A DNA stretch of 64,000 nucleotides from positions 15,570,501 to 15,634,500 of the forward strand of contig OZ059899.1 in the NCBI GenBank assembly GCA_964057225.1, in the 5' to 3' direction. Shown here in pieces: positions 51,550-62,515 of this stretch. Positions within the stretch are counted from its first letter, which is position 1. Each line of letters starts with the position of its first letter. A program made the translations under genes and the position numbers. Under the pieces are notes generated by a model. The model searched no databases and was not told the origin of the DNA. It saw nothing but the letters and a program-made list of their open reading frames with translations. The DNA comes from Auanema rhodensis (taxonomy: Eukaryota; Nematoda; Chromadorea; Rhabditida; Rhabditidae).

Positions 51550-54500
51550 TTTGTTGTATAAGATAATTTAGAAGCAGAACAATTCAAGTTAATTACTCTG
51601 ATTGGGGACGAAATGTTTGAGGACAAAATAAAATATGGAGGTTTAAATACTACTTCGAGGGGGATCATAAGAAAAAACATGTTATCATGATAACTGCCCT
51701 CATACTAAACAGTACAAGTTCAAGCAGAATGTGAACTGAAATAACATATAAATACGGACTTTGGTGATCAACACAATCAATATTGTACCAAAATAATGTA
51801 TAAAAGAAAGTAAACGAGATGAAAATCGAGGACATTGATCTTTACTTGATACATTATTACCGGTTAATTATGTGTCAACATTTAAGTATTAATAGCACGC
51901 TAATATATTGTACTGAATGACAAACTAGAACTTGACGTAATCGGGTCTAAACTAAGAAAATGGGTTGATAGCGATGAAAAGAAACACAAACTGGATAGAC
52001 TAAGAAATAACACTAACTATTACGTAGACGTATTTTACTATATGATTCTGCTGTTGAAAGTGTGCAATTCACATGGAAAGCACATAAACATATACATCGA
52101 CTAAAATGAGTGTTTGGACGAAGAAGAATGCAAAAAAACATATGAAGAAATAGAGGGAGGTAGGGAGAGAGAGGGACTAGGAATATAGAGAATACACACG
52201 GGTTGGCAGACAGACCTAGAGTTAGCAAGCAACAGCAGTAGCAGAGGATAGGAACATCAAAAAAATCGAAAGAGTGAGAAGTGGCAAAAGCCCTTTACAA
52301 CGGATCGACGTGACTTTTCATAAGAAAAACGACACCACAACAAATTCAACAACAACGAGGATCGTAATGATGATTATAAAGCTTCTTGGGACAGGGAGTT
52401 CACAAAACGTATATGCTGAATACGATGTAGACAACAAAGAGAATGAGGTGGTTCAGAGTGGGGTAGCTCAGACATTGTTTTTTCCACAAACTGGCGGTAT
52501 TGACGTTTAGTGGTTAAACGTTTTAACAACATGATTCAAGGCAATCACCCATTCTACATGCTAGCCGCTGATCTGTTCACATTTCTCTCTCTCTCCAATT
52601 TAGTCAGAGCGATGTGCAAAGTACTTGGAGTTTAGAGTCTGTTCTCTCTGTTGGACATATTATACGTATATGACGGTAAAGAACCATCAATTCGTAAGAG
52701 TCAAAGGGTATCCGAGATAGTAGAAAGATGGAGAACCACCCAGACGACTAGGAATTATATTTCTCCAACGATTTTGAATGGCCTTATATAGAGATCGTAT
52801 CAGGATCGGTCAGCGGAACCCTCGGCTCCTACCGGCGATAACAATCTGAACATGTTTTACAAATAATGAAAGATAAGAAAAGGAAATCAGAAACAGTTAC
52901 CTAGATCTATTAAGTTTTTCTTATTATAGTAATAACATATAGCATATATAATAATTTTGTGAATGTGTACTTCTTTATGTTGATTTAACATGAACAAACA
53001 AAAACTTAAATCAGAAATTTAATAAATTTTTAACCCAAAATAGTCGTTGCAATAAAAATATCAAAAATTGAACTTCTATTTACCAAAAATTATTTATAGA
53101 ATCGGTTGTGTATAACCAAGGATTATGCTAGCGCATGTATGTTGAAGTTACAGTTAGATAGAAAACAAATTTATCTTCCTAACTTTGATTTAATTTTTTT
53201 GAATAACGACGACAACGCAAATTGCATGATATTGCGAAGCATATTCACAGAATAAAACTAAAAATTTTAAGTTTATCGACCAGATAATATGCAGCTTGAA
53301 TGAAAAAAAATAATTCGTAGTTGAATGAAAATCAAAAGCGAAAAAGGCAAAAGAAAAGCTGATGAACAGTTGGCTATAAAAGAACAACGAAATTGAAAAA
53401 ACGACTTATTTAAACCTTCAACAGCTGTAAAAACACTATCAACTAAATAGAAAGAGCTTGTATTGAAACTAGTCCACTGTTACGATTTAACAAGATTTAA
53501 GCAGTTTAAATATTACTAAAATACCTGAACACTATCATAATAATCAACAAAAACCTGAATTATCTATTTTTGTCACCAGAAAAATCAACATTTTGTCAAA
53601 CTAGAATGCTTTTAATAGCCTTAGAAATGGGAGACAAGTTATGAAGTAACAGCTTTATTACCATTTTTGAAGAACAATATTTCAGTTTAATGTATTTATA
53701 CAAATCAATTGTAGCTTAATACTTTATTGATTTATAAAAGTTTGTCAAAAAAATATTTTTTTTTAATTTCAAGCAGTAAATTTCAAAAGCATTTACACTA
53801 CTAACTAGGTATGCATGTTATATTCTATAATTAATTGACTATTTTCTTTCGTTTTAATAGGAATAAAAAGTATTTTTTGTTAATTAATTGATTGTATTTT
53901 CTTATATTTCAGTTGCTATAGAGAACGATTACAATCTTTTGATGTGTGTTACCTCTTGGGTAAAGTAAACCATTCATTAACAACGTCAACTAACTTGTAT
54001 TACGGGTTTTGAATGTTTGAAAGAAAATTATTTATTTATAAATAATCTCTGTTTGATATCTGATCATCTAATGACAAAATCCTTGAATTTTTTATTGTTC
54101 AAAGTGGATGTGGCTATTATCTATTCTGCAAACTATGTTGTTAGGTCCGTCCAATTTTTTTCCTTATCAATCATCCTGATAGCAACTGTGATCTTTAAAG
54201 ATGGTGTTTTCCATTCCAAACATGTCTTTATTCACGTGAATAACATACAATATAAACTGAAAAAAACCTATAAAGCATTTATTGACCTGAAGGAAGAGTT
54301 CAATCCTACGAAGAACTAGATGATAACGTGTTCTAACCAAATTGCGTCACTATTTCTTCAATTTATTTCTTAATTTCATTATTTGGTATTTGCAAATAAG
54401 CAGAATAGACAATTATAAAAGGGCAAAGTATACAAGAAGGTCGTCATTGTCACAACACAATAGCTATTGCTAATGTAACGAGAAAACTGTCTAGATTCAG

Positions 54501-56122
54501 ACAGTTTTCTGAAGAGAAGCTCTCACACATTAATTAGGGGAACTTAGAAAAAAAAGTTTATAGTCTATACTATTGAACTAGTAAAATTTGAATTTTTCTG
54601 ATAAACGCGTTGAATTCATTTATGAAACATCGGTTTTCAAAATTTTCTGCCATTCGAAATAGAAAATATGTTTTGAAGATTGTATCCTGATTCTTCCCAG
54701 TTGCTCGGCTTGACTAATATGTCATATTCTTTCAAGTTTTAGATGATTGTTTATGGGAATGATTTTCAAGATATATAAATATATATATGTTGGCATTGTC
54801 CTTTTATTACAAAGATCCTAAATAGATATATATGTTTGTATTATTTATATTATTTAATTATATATTTATAATTTTGTAAAATTGAATATCATTTGGAATA
54901 TCTTCAGTTAGCTGCTTTGCTTTTCAATCACTAAGGTTTTAGTTTTTTGAATGTATTTCTCATCTGTAAAGAACCAGATGGCCATTTTCTTCATTCATTT
55001 TTCTTAACTTTTCGACTAAATATGTATATACATATATCTATTATATTTATTAATATATAAGATTCAATTGGTTTGTCCCCTCTCCCTATCGATAATTAAA
55101 AATCCAAAAAAAAGAAAAAAAGCATGGAAATAAATTTATTTGTTAAAGAATTGTCGTTCTTTCAAAATTTCAACTATTTGCTTAAAAGTTTTCACCTCTT
55201 AACCTATATTTTAGATTACTCTCCATCAAGAGATAAAGGGAACTCAAAATTCAAAAACTTTTCAATCTTCCCTCGATTTTTTAAGATCGTAAATGCTTCG
55301 AGTTTGAGGCTTTAATTGATCTTCCAATCAGAGTTTAGTTGCTCAAAGATTTTCATAAAGAATACAAAACTCTTGATGTTTCAAAGACTTCGTTAATAGA
55401 AATATCTTTCTCAAAATTCAGAAGAAGTTCGAGTTGCATTTGAGCAAAGAAAAAAACAGTCAAAATTATGAATATTTTCTAAAACTAATGAATGAATAGG
55501 GAGCGAATCAATTCTACAACCTAATATCTTCTACCCAATTACATTTAAAAAATCTGTTGGATTTTGATATTCTTATCAGCTTTAATAATTGATTCTCCAA
55601 ATCAAATACTTATATATAGATAATCAAAAGTGATCAGAATGTTACAATCATGTTCTTTGTCTTCTTAGCCCCCACACTCGCATTCTCCCATTATCTTTTC
55701 CCCTTTAGTATCTGAAATTTTTATAAGAAATTCTTTGAATTTAAAAATAAAATTAGTTATCGATATACTGAATTATAATTTTAAAAAAATAAAAAATTAC
55801 AATATCAGAACATATGCGTTTGGAGACAATTGTTCAAAACTAGGTTGATTCTCATCAAATACTTTCCAAATTTTGAATTGTAACATATTTTGGGTTATTA
55901 TGTTCTATTAAATTAGAAAAATAAAGAATAACTACACTTTATTTACAATATAACAAATCATCAAATCACCGCGTCAATATAAAGGGAATTGAGCCAAATA
56001 TTTGCACCACTTAAAGAAGGCTGGAATAAGTTATAGATATGCTTCTATTATTATGACAACAAATCATGTTTTGAATTTTTATGCTAATTTCAACTTAGGA
56101 AGTTAGAAGTTCTTAGTAACGC
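51550..56122. other. Gene-poor AT-rich intergenic region
   Basis: About 4.6 kb with no supportable gene. The right part lies beyond the gip-1 stop, and an AATAAA on the minus strand at 55943-55938 may be its polyadenylation signal. The left part should hold the gpdh promoter. A TATATAAGG on the minus strand (52790-52782) is a weak TATA candidate about 1.2 kb upstream. GC-richer patches lie at 52640-52860 and 55660-55710. Open frames of 60-100 codons exist (for example 54017-54319) but have no recognisable motif. A perfect hairpin at 54481-54510 is listed separately. Confidence 0.6.
54481..54510. repeat. Perfect 12-bp inverted repeat (hairpin) with 6-bp loop
   Basis: Arms AGAAAACTGTCT (54481-54492) and AGACAGTTTTCT (54499-54510) are exact reverse complements around AGATTC. 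It is too short for a typical pre-miRNA. It stands alone in gene-poor DNA, and its role is unknown. Confidence 0.85.
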
Positions 56123-59100
56123 CTAACATATCGCAAGTACTTTTCCAAGGCATTTCACATGTGTTCTCGTAGATTGTTCAAGCAAACTTGATACCTCTTT
56201 CATAGTTTTCTTCAAAACAAAAGTTATTATTAGTATTTGGAAGTTTTCAAACTCACATTGATAGACACTTCTATTACTTTAACTTTGGATCGTCTATTAC
56301 CAATTAAGTGATTGTTAAGGTCAATGGATTTCTCGACTTCTTCAAATTCTCGTAGAGTATCCATAACATTTACATCATCTGAAGTTCATACAAATTACAT
56401 CGAACAGAAATATATCAAAACCTTTGTTTACAGTTAAATCACCCCTAAATTTATCAACATCCAACATATACTCTGTTATCAATCTCGATAAATCGTACGA
56501 TAAATGAAGAATAGTTGCAATTAAATTACAAATAGTCTGAAAATTAATATTATATGAATAAAACAAAATTGAAAATTTACATCATAGCTTCCATCAGAGA
56601 AAAAAGCTGTTTTCAAGTTTGATAAGAACTTGTGATGTATATCCGAAGCAGACTCAATATCGGCTACATTTTCTAACCTAGCCAACATACAAGAATATTG
56701 TACTTGAACCTGAAAACGGAATATACTTTCAAGTTTTCAGCTTAGAACAAACTATTTGGGATGTATACTGTCGCATATGAAACAAAATTCTTGAAAACTT
56801 GTTTACAAGATTGAAGCATATTCTTTCAAAGGTACAAACTTCTAAATACAGAAAAAAATGAAGAGAACTAAGAGCTCGTAATACCTTTCAACTTCTTGTT
56901 TCTGCAACGTGATGATCGAAGCTTTTCGAACGAATCTTTAATTGAACACACAGATAGTTCAATAGACCAAATGAAATGGAACAATAAGTCATAAGTTTCA
57001 TTCGTCTTATTGAAAACTTTGGAAGCTATTCCATGAACATGATATACAGGGTTCAAAGGTTGTACGAATTGAAGCCTCGAAGATGTATTTGGTGAACCAC
57101 CAGTCTAGAAAATAATTATTTATTTATTAAAATGAAACATCACTTACTGATTGCAGAATATCAATCTTAACACAAGTATTTGTTTTGGGACGATAAGGAG
57201 ATTTGGATATAGCCCATACAAACGCAGCAGAAGCATCGCTCTTAGTGATAGAAGTTCGTAAACCTTTAGATGTTTCCCTGAAAAAAAACTTTTGTTCAAT
57301 AAATAAATTGATTAAGGCTTACATGAGCTTATCATATAAAGCACCAGAGAAGAATGGATCTTCAAGCAACAAGAATTGCCTATAATGAAATACATAAATG
57401 GCGTATATATTAGGAAAATATTTACTTTAAGATGTTTAGATGTTCAATTAGACGACCTTCATTTTTCAGACGGTAAATCACAACTTTACCGATTAGTTTA
57501 GACATAGCATTCACAATTTCAGTTAAACGTTCTAGAAAAATAAGTATTTTTTCTATAAAATTTAAATGAAAACCTGGATGAAGGATCATTTCAGGAGATA
57601 ACTCCTTATCGATTGCAGAATGATAATTGTGAAGTTCAGCAATATCGTCACTGGTTACAAAATATTGAGAAACTCCGATTTTATGAATCTGAAAAAAAAG
57701 TTCAGAATAATTTGAATAATTTGAAAAAAAACCTTATCACATAAATCGGGATCCAGAAATTTAGGATAATCAGCAATACGGTAACTGTCATCATCACCTG
57801 TTCGAGTGATCATCCACTAAAATAATGGGTTCAAAATGAAAATACAATGGAATTTTACATCGTCGTTTTCAGCTAGTTCTCCGTTAATCAACCAACGGCG
57901 TAGTGATGAGCAGAAAACACGGAATGCATACGAAACACAGAAATGTATAGTCCTTCAAAGAAACATAACGTGTTAATTATATAATAGCAAATCCAACTTT
58001 TCATGCTTGGTAAATAAGGAAGAATGAAGAAATGCAAAAGAGTTATTCAAAATTTCAATTGAGCTGCTTCCCTAAAGGATAACATTAAATTATATTACTG
58101 GATGTGCAATAATAAAACCTTTGCTATGTCTGCCAATGTCTGAAGAGCTGCTAGATATTGCCCCCAAGGAGCACAGTCCAAAGACATTTTGATAAGCAGC
58201 AAATGAGTAGGTGACTAGGATACATTCATTACAACATAATTTTTCAAAACAAAATGAAAATACCTTAAGACTTATGTCACATACTGCTGTAGCATATTCA
58301 TCTAATTTTTGAGAGATGCCGTACAGGAGAGCCTAAATGGGGGAAGAGATGTCAAAATATAACTTTGAATTACAGTACCGAAGAGACCGTTTCATCGTCA
58401 GTGTTCTGAACACAACGTTTCAATTCTATATAAGTATTGCCTAATGTTAGTAAGTCATGGACCAGCTGACGATGTGACTAAAATCAAAATAAGAACATAG
58501 GAAATCAAAAAAAAATTTACATCTGCTATTGCACAAGTCAACGAAATCACCAAATTTCCCCTGCCATCATCTACAAAATATTTTCCGGTGATCCCATGTA
58601 AAGCACCTCGCAGCTCTTTACATAATTCATCGAGAGGAACATCTAAAACATCAAAAAATCACACATACAAATCCAACAACGGAACTCACAAGCTGGATGA
58701 CCAGATATAGTGATTTTAGTACTGGAAGGAATTACAGGAGTGTATGATGGAGCTGGTTCTCGATATGAAGACATGGATGTCTGTTTGACAGGATCGGTTT
58801 TAGGAATTCGTTCCCTATCAGAGTTACTATTTAAAGGAGTCGAGAAGAAACTATTTCCTTTAGGATGCACATTACTAAATTTGTGTTTGATGTTATATCA
58901 ATCATCTTACGCTATTCGTTACCTTCTCTCATACAATGGATTGATGATTGAGCTTTGTTTTTCTACAGAATTACGTGTTACTGGGTAGTTTTCAGCTCCT
59001 ATATTAGATTATTAAGAGAATACAATAAACATTATATTTACCTTTTCCTGAAAGAGTTGAATGAGATCTAAGATTCGATCGGGATCTTGAACGATATACT

Positions 59101-59787
59101 GGAGTTCCATTAGATTGTAGTAAAGGAGAGGGTGAACAAATTTCTAATAAAGTGTCAATTATAACATTACCCTGGATAATATCCAAACCTTCCTTAATTT
59201 TATCTCTGATTGGATCACGACTAGCTGATCTTCTCAAAAACGGGGAACTAGATCCCGGTGCTGAATACAAGGAACCGAGAATAAGTATTAAAATGAAATA
59301 TGAGCTTACCAACCGGTGTAGATGAATTTGGATCAGAAATCTCTTGTTTACAACGATATACATGATTCTCAAAACAATAATGAAGCCTAATGACCAAGAT
59401 AAATCGATTACCTTTCTACAGGCAAATAAAAAAGAAGCATGTGAATCAGGCCTTTTTAGATCTGAACTCCTTAGATATTCTACTTCTGTTAATACAGTTC
59501 TATATGGCGCAGCATTGACTTTTCTTACTTAAAGCATACAATTTAGTCTCTACTCCGATTTATCTACTTTACATTTAGCAATACCGCTATTAACAACTGC
59601 CCGATCTTGTTCTCGTGTATCTTCTGCCCTTGGAGGGAAAATCTGACTGGCTATTTCAGCTTCACTCACTACAAGTGATGTTTCACATATCAGAATTACT
59701 CCGAATATTTTTCATACCTCGTGGAATATCAAAGGCATTTTTTAGTAACAGAGCTGCTGATAATTGTTTTTCTCTCAAATCTGACAT
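56123..59787 (-). CDS. gip-1: Gamma-tubulin complex component 3 (GCP3 / GIP-1)
   Basis: Subunit of the gamma-tubulin complex that nucleates microtubules at centrosomes and other sites. 24 exons, high to low: 59787-59718, 59668-59573, 59527-59412, 59367-59310, 59260-59042, 58998-58923, 58874-58690, 58642-58521, 58477-58379, 58332-58264, 58214-58119, 58071-57998, 57952-57859, 57816-57733, 57688-57574, 57531-57426, 57379-57323, 57277-57148, 57104-56885, 56841-56753, 56709-56581, 56536-56422, 56378-56257, 56209-56123; 875 aa, close to the usual GCP3 length. The N-terminal third is low-complexity, Ser/Arg-rich. From about residue 274 it follows the GCP fold: RRWLINGELAEND, KQFLLLEDPFFSGALYDKLM, and the GCP3-type PLNPVYHVHGIASKVF followed by FHFIWSIE (gamma-tubulin-binding half). 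The start follows TTTTGTAG directly, a trans-splice acceptor. Several introns start GTTTT. It is the likely second gene of an operon with phf-5. GCP2 fits less well at the YHVHG motif. Confidence 0.9.
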
Positions 59788-60068
59788 CTACAAAACTATG
59801 GATGCTGATATTAGCAGTTTGAATTTCTTTGGAAATTAGAGTTAAATATTGCTTGAACGTAACAATTTTGTAGAAGAAAAACAATTGTGCACAGGGGTTT
59901 ATTCAATAACAGTCTTAGTACAAGGTAGATCCGTCAACATAAAGAAGGTATTGGGAGATACAAAAATATTAACAAAAGGAAACAATAAGATCAAACCCAG
60001 GAATACAGAAAACCGAATAACGTGATAAGAAACCGCAAAATGCGACTTCCCATATTCCTTGGCTACAG
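59788..60068 (-). promoter_or_regulatory. Intercistronic region of phf-5/gip-1 operon
   Basis: 281 bp separate the phf-5 stop from the gip-1 ATG on the same strand. An exact AATAAA on the minus strand (59903-59898) lies about 110 bp before the acceptor TTTTGTAG that abuts the gip-1 ATG. Assuming cleavage 10-20 nt after the signal, about 95-100 nt remain to the trans-splice site, the classic spacing of nematode SL2-type operons. A U-rich stretch (TTGTTTTTC in the RNA sense) sits between. Confidence 0.7.
59898..59903 (-). terminator. Polyadenylation signal AATAAA of phf-5
   Basis: Exact AATAAA, 165 bp past the phf-5 stop and upstream of the gip-1 acceptor. Confidence 0.65.
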
Positions 60069-60535
60069 CTAACTCTTTTTCCCACCAAACTTTTTCCTTT
60101 CGTAAAATAAGTCCGTTTTAGCGCTTCCCAAGTTAACAATTTTCGGACAGCCATCTCGATCCTTAAAGAAAAAAATATCTCACTAAAATTGTGTTTCCCG
60201 GTAAATACCTTTTCCATTATAGTACACTCTTTACAATAGTAAGCATCACTGATGCCTGGACCTCCACAGATCACACAACGACCCTGAAATAAGCTATTAG
60301 AAATACCTTTGACCTTTTAATCGTACCTGATAAGATCCATAATTGCATTCATCGCAAATTCTGACAAGAGAACATGGCCTAACATAGGAATCACAAATAA
60401 CACAACGTCCATCACCTAAAACAAGAGAAGTATGAAGCTTTTCTGAGATATGAACTCACATTTATCACACAATCTTCCAATAGCCACCCCCGGCTGCTTT
60501 CGACAAAATATCAAGTCTGGATGGTGCTTAGCCAT
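60069..60535 (-). CDS. phf-5: PHD finger-like protein 5A, SF3b subunit
   Basis: A small zinc protein of the U2 snRNP SF3b complex, contacting the branch-site region during splicing. Four exons, high to low: 60535-60460, 60415-60327, 60283-60209, 60161-60069; 110 aa, exactly the usual length of this extremely conserved family. The start [20 protein letters not shown] is characteristic. CxxC pairs for zinc follow: CDKC, CVIC, CDEC (in [12 protein letters not shown]), a second CVIC, and CKEC (in [13 protein letters not shown]). The end is the basic tail [12 protein letters not shown]. The ATG is immediately preceded by TTATTTCAG, a trans-splice acceptor. It is the upstream gene of the pair with gip-1 and divergent from tmem-17. 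Confidence 0.97.
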
Positions 60536-60612
60536 CTGAAATAAAAATTTAGTTAATTATTACAAAGAAAACTATAAAAATATATATCAGTATAGTAAAA
60601 TATGCTTCTTAG

Positions 60613-60651
60613 AGCACCACAAATAAAACAATTTTTCGAAAAATTGGTGCT
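60613..60651. repeat. Palindrome CAATTTTTCGAAAAATTG inside a larger inverted repeat
   Basis: The 18-bp sequence at 60629-60646 is a perfect palindrome centred on CG. It is flanked by AGCACC (60613-60618) and GGTGCT (60646-60651), which are complementary, so the region could fold as a stem with a 10-nt left bulge. The two arms share one G. Confidence 0.8.
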
Positions 60652-61009
60652 GGAGCGGCATTCGCATTGGAGCGCAAAATACATTCATTGTTTGGACGAT
60701 ACATTATATTCAAAAAAAAATTTTGTTTGAAAAAGATACTGTAATAAATAAGAACTACTTGAGTTTTAAGTCCCAAGTTTGATCGAATAATACTAAATGA
60801 AATGAAGATAACATATATAACGTTGAATTACCTAAGGCTAATAATGCTTAAACCAAAAACATGTTCTTCAAAATTTGAATAAGGTTGATGAGGTGGATCA
60901 TGTACCATAATGCAATATTTTCTTCCTTATATATTTGAGATTGTAGATAATTATTTTTTAAATAAAAAATCTATACTGTATATATTTGATTTGACAATCA
61001 ATAGTATTG

Positions 61010-61024
61010 GTTGCCCTTGGCAAC
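61010..61024 (+). promoter_or_regulatory. X-box (RFX/DAF-19 binding site) for tmem-17
   Basis: GTTGCC-CTT-GGCAAC is a perfect inverted repeat of the RFX half-site (family consensus GTNRCC, 0-3 bases, RGYAAC). It ends 41 bp before the tmem-17 ATG. In C. elegans, X-boxes close upstream of the ATG recruit DAF-19 to switch on ciliary genes in sensory neurons. The 3-bp spacer is one longer than the commonest C. elegans form but within RFX tolerance. Confidence 0.88.
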
Positions 61025-61065
61025 AGCTAAAACCCTAAAAGGGTTCTAGCTTAGCTTGTTCAAAA

Positions 61066-62515
61066 ATGGAGGAATCCAATAAAAATGACAAACCAGGAAG
61101 CTTTGAAAGAACGGGTATGTTGTTGAATTACTACTTATTTTGTTTTATGTTTACATTTTTTCTCCTAATATTTTCAGAGGTGTTGTCAAGCCTGCCATTA
61201 CAAATGTCTCTATTTTACAATGCTTACTTTTTACCTGCATTCTTAGGTATTGGATTATTTTCATTTGGGTTAAAAGTGAGAATAACATTTAATATAAGTA
61301 TTTTTCTAATTAAAACATGTTCCAGTTCAAATATTTATCAACAATTTATCAAGTTGTTCTTATTGCAATATATATAGTTTATTATATTGTTGAAGTAGTT
61401 AGGCTATTCTTAGGATACTATGGAAATTTAGGAGGAAAGGTTTGTTGAATTACATTTCATAACATTAAAAATGGTATTGAATCAATAATCAATAACAAAA
61501 CCATTTTAAAATTACAAACAGCTTTTTGCATTTGTTCATACTTCATTTGAACCCTGGTTGTGGCTTACACCTTTGTACTATTTATCCTGATGATTTCTTG
61601 ATATTTTCTCTTGATCAGTCAACCCGGCTTGCTAACTATAGCCCTTGAAGAAACCGATCAGATAAATCCTTGTGATTGAAACCTAGGTCACACGTCCCGT
61701 CTCAGTTTATGAGCAACCCCGACGAGCCGTGTGAGAACGTAACAAGTTGACCTAATATCTTTTTTTAAACCATCAAAGCTAGATGACTTTTGATGATATC
61801 GGAAATTTCATCAATCATAACCGTAAAATAAGCAGTAAATTTAAAAATAAAATATTCCTTTTGTAGGAAGAGGAAATGTGAGTATTAAGAGAGAAGAGCA
61901 GTACAACCGTTCACTTGAATTTGAATGACAGAAATGAATTTACGTGAAATTCACTTGAAACAAATGTACATATTTCTCGAAAAATCTAGAAACACAAAAC
62001 AAAGTTATTGACAGAATAAAGCAAAACTGCTTATTAATCAATATAAAATACATTTGAACAGCTTGGTTCCAATGTACAAAAGCTAAAAAAAAACAATTGA
62101 TTACCAAACTTCGCCTTTTCGTTTCATTAAATTTTTGTTATCAACATTTAATGTCCTTTCTGTTCAGATACCTGCCCTGTCGGGATTCTGGATCACTTCG
62201 CTCATTTTACAATTGCCCATTTCATTGTTTCTTCAAATCAACTCATCTATCATACCGTTACCAGTGGAAAGAGCCATTTACGGCATTCATTCAATATTTC
62301 TTTTTAGTCAGGTAAGCAGTCGATATGAGAAACATCATCTTGACTTGTGACTGACGTCGTATCTACTGATGCCACCACGACGGCTATTTTAACGTCAGGT
62401 GCTATCTTGACTTCAAATAATTTTTCAGTTTCAGTTGCTTTATGGAGTAGACGTGATAAGACGAATATCTAATCGACAGATTCAGCTATTGAAAAAGCTA
62501 TTAGAAGACGAATAA
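61066..62515 (+). CDS. tmem-17: TMEM17 homolog, ciliary transition-zone membrane protein
   Basis: TMEM17 belongs to the MKS module of the ciliary transition zone, which gates membrane protein entry into cilia. Five exons: 61066-61114, 61178-61275, 61326-61439, 62168-62311, 62429-62515; 163 aa, slightly shorter than vertebrate TMEM17. Family hallmarks: LPLQMSLFYNAYFLPAF at the first membrane helix, VEVVRLFLGYYGNLGGK after the second, then IPALSGFWITSLILQLPISL. There are four predicted transmembrane helices at about residues 28-48, 55-77, 92-112 and 118-137, and a short basic-acidic tail with RRISNRQIQLLKKLLEDE. Intron 3 is 728 bp, unusually long here. The intron 3 donor is GTTTGT. A perfect X-box lies just upstream, matching the ciliary role. 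AATAAA follows 46 bp after the stop. Confidence 0.93.
61550..61745. other. GC-richer segment of unknown nature in tmem-17 intron 3
   Basis: Unlike the AT-rich rest of the intron, this stretch holds CAACCCGGCTTGC, TCACACGTCCCG and ACCCCGACGAGCCGTGTG. I see no open frame, target-site duplication or terminal repeat. It could be a decayed short repeat or a small non-coding RNA; there is no direct support for either. Confidence 0.35.

Larger units (their letters stand above)
60536..61065. promoter_or_regulatory. Divergent promoter region between phf-5 and tmem-17
   Basis: 530 bp between two outward-facing start codons. It contains the phf-5 trans-splice acceptor (60536-60544), an 18-bp palindrome at 60629-60646, a spliced-leader-like 11-mer at 60772-60782 (rejected as a gene), and the X-box at 61010-61024. 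Mostly AT-rich otherwise. Confidence 0.75.

Noticed and set aside
52274-52510. 78-codon open frame upstream of gpdh
   Set aside because: No motif, Thr/Asn-rich composition, no splice signals that connect it to gpdh, and it is on the opposite strand.
52782-52790. TATATAAGG as TATA box of gpdh
   Set aside because: It is over 1.2 kb from the start codon with no linked 5' exon visible. It is kept only as a weak note in the intergenic entry.
54017-54319. 100-codon open frame with hydrophobic segments
   Set aside because: AT-rich, no recognisable family and no splice or promoter support; of a length expected by chance in this region. It could be revisited with RNA-seq.
58710-58988. Plus-strand open frames over gip-1 exons (also 57203-57385, 59344-59839)
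   Set aside because: These are antisense shadows of the minus-strand coding exons.
60762-60782. Spliced-leader-like sequence (CCCAAGTTTGA, identical to part of SL1)
   Set aside because: The 11-nt match lacks the rest of the leader, has no GT donor directly after it, and no clear Sm-site or snRNA promoter was seen. Likely chance.
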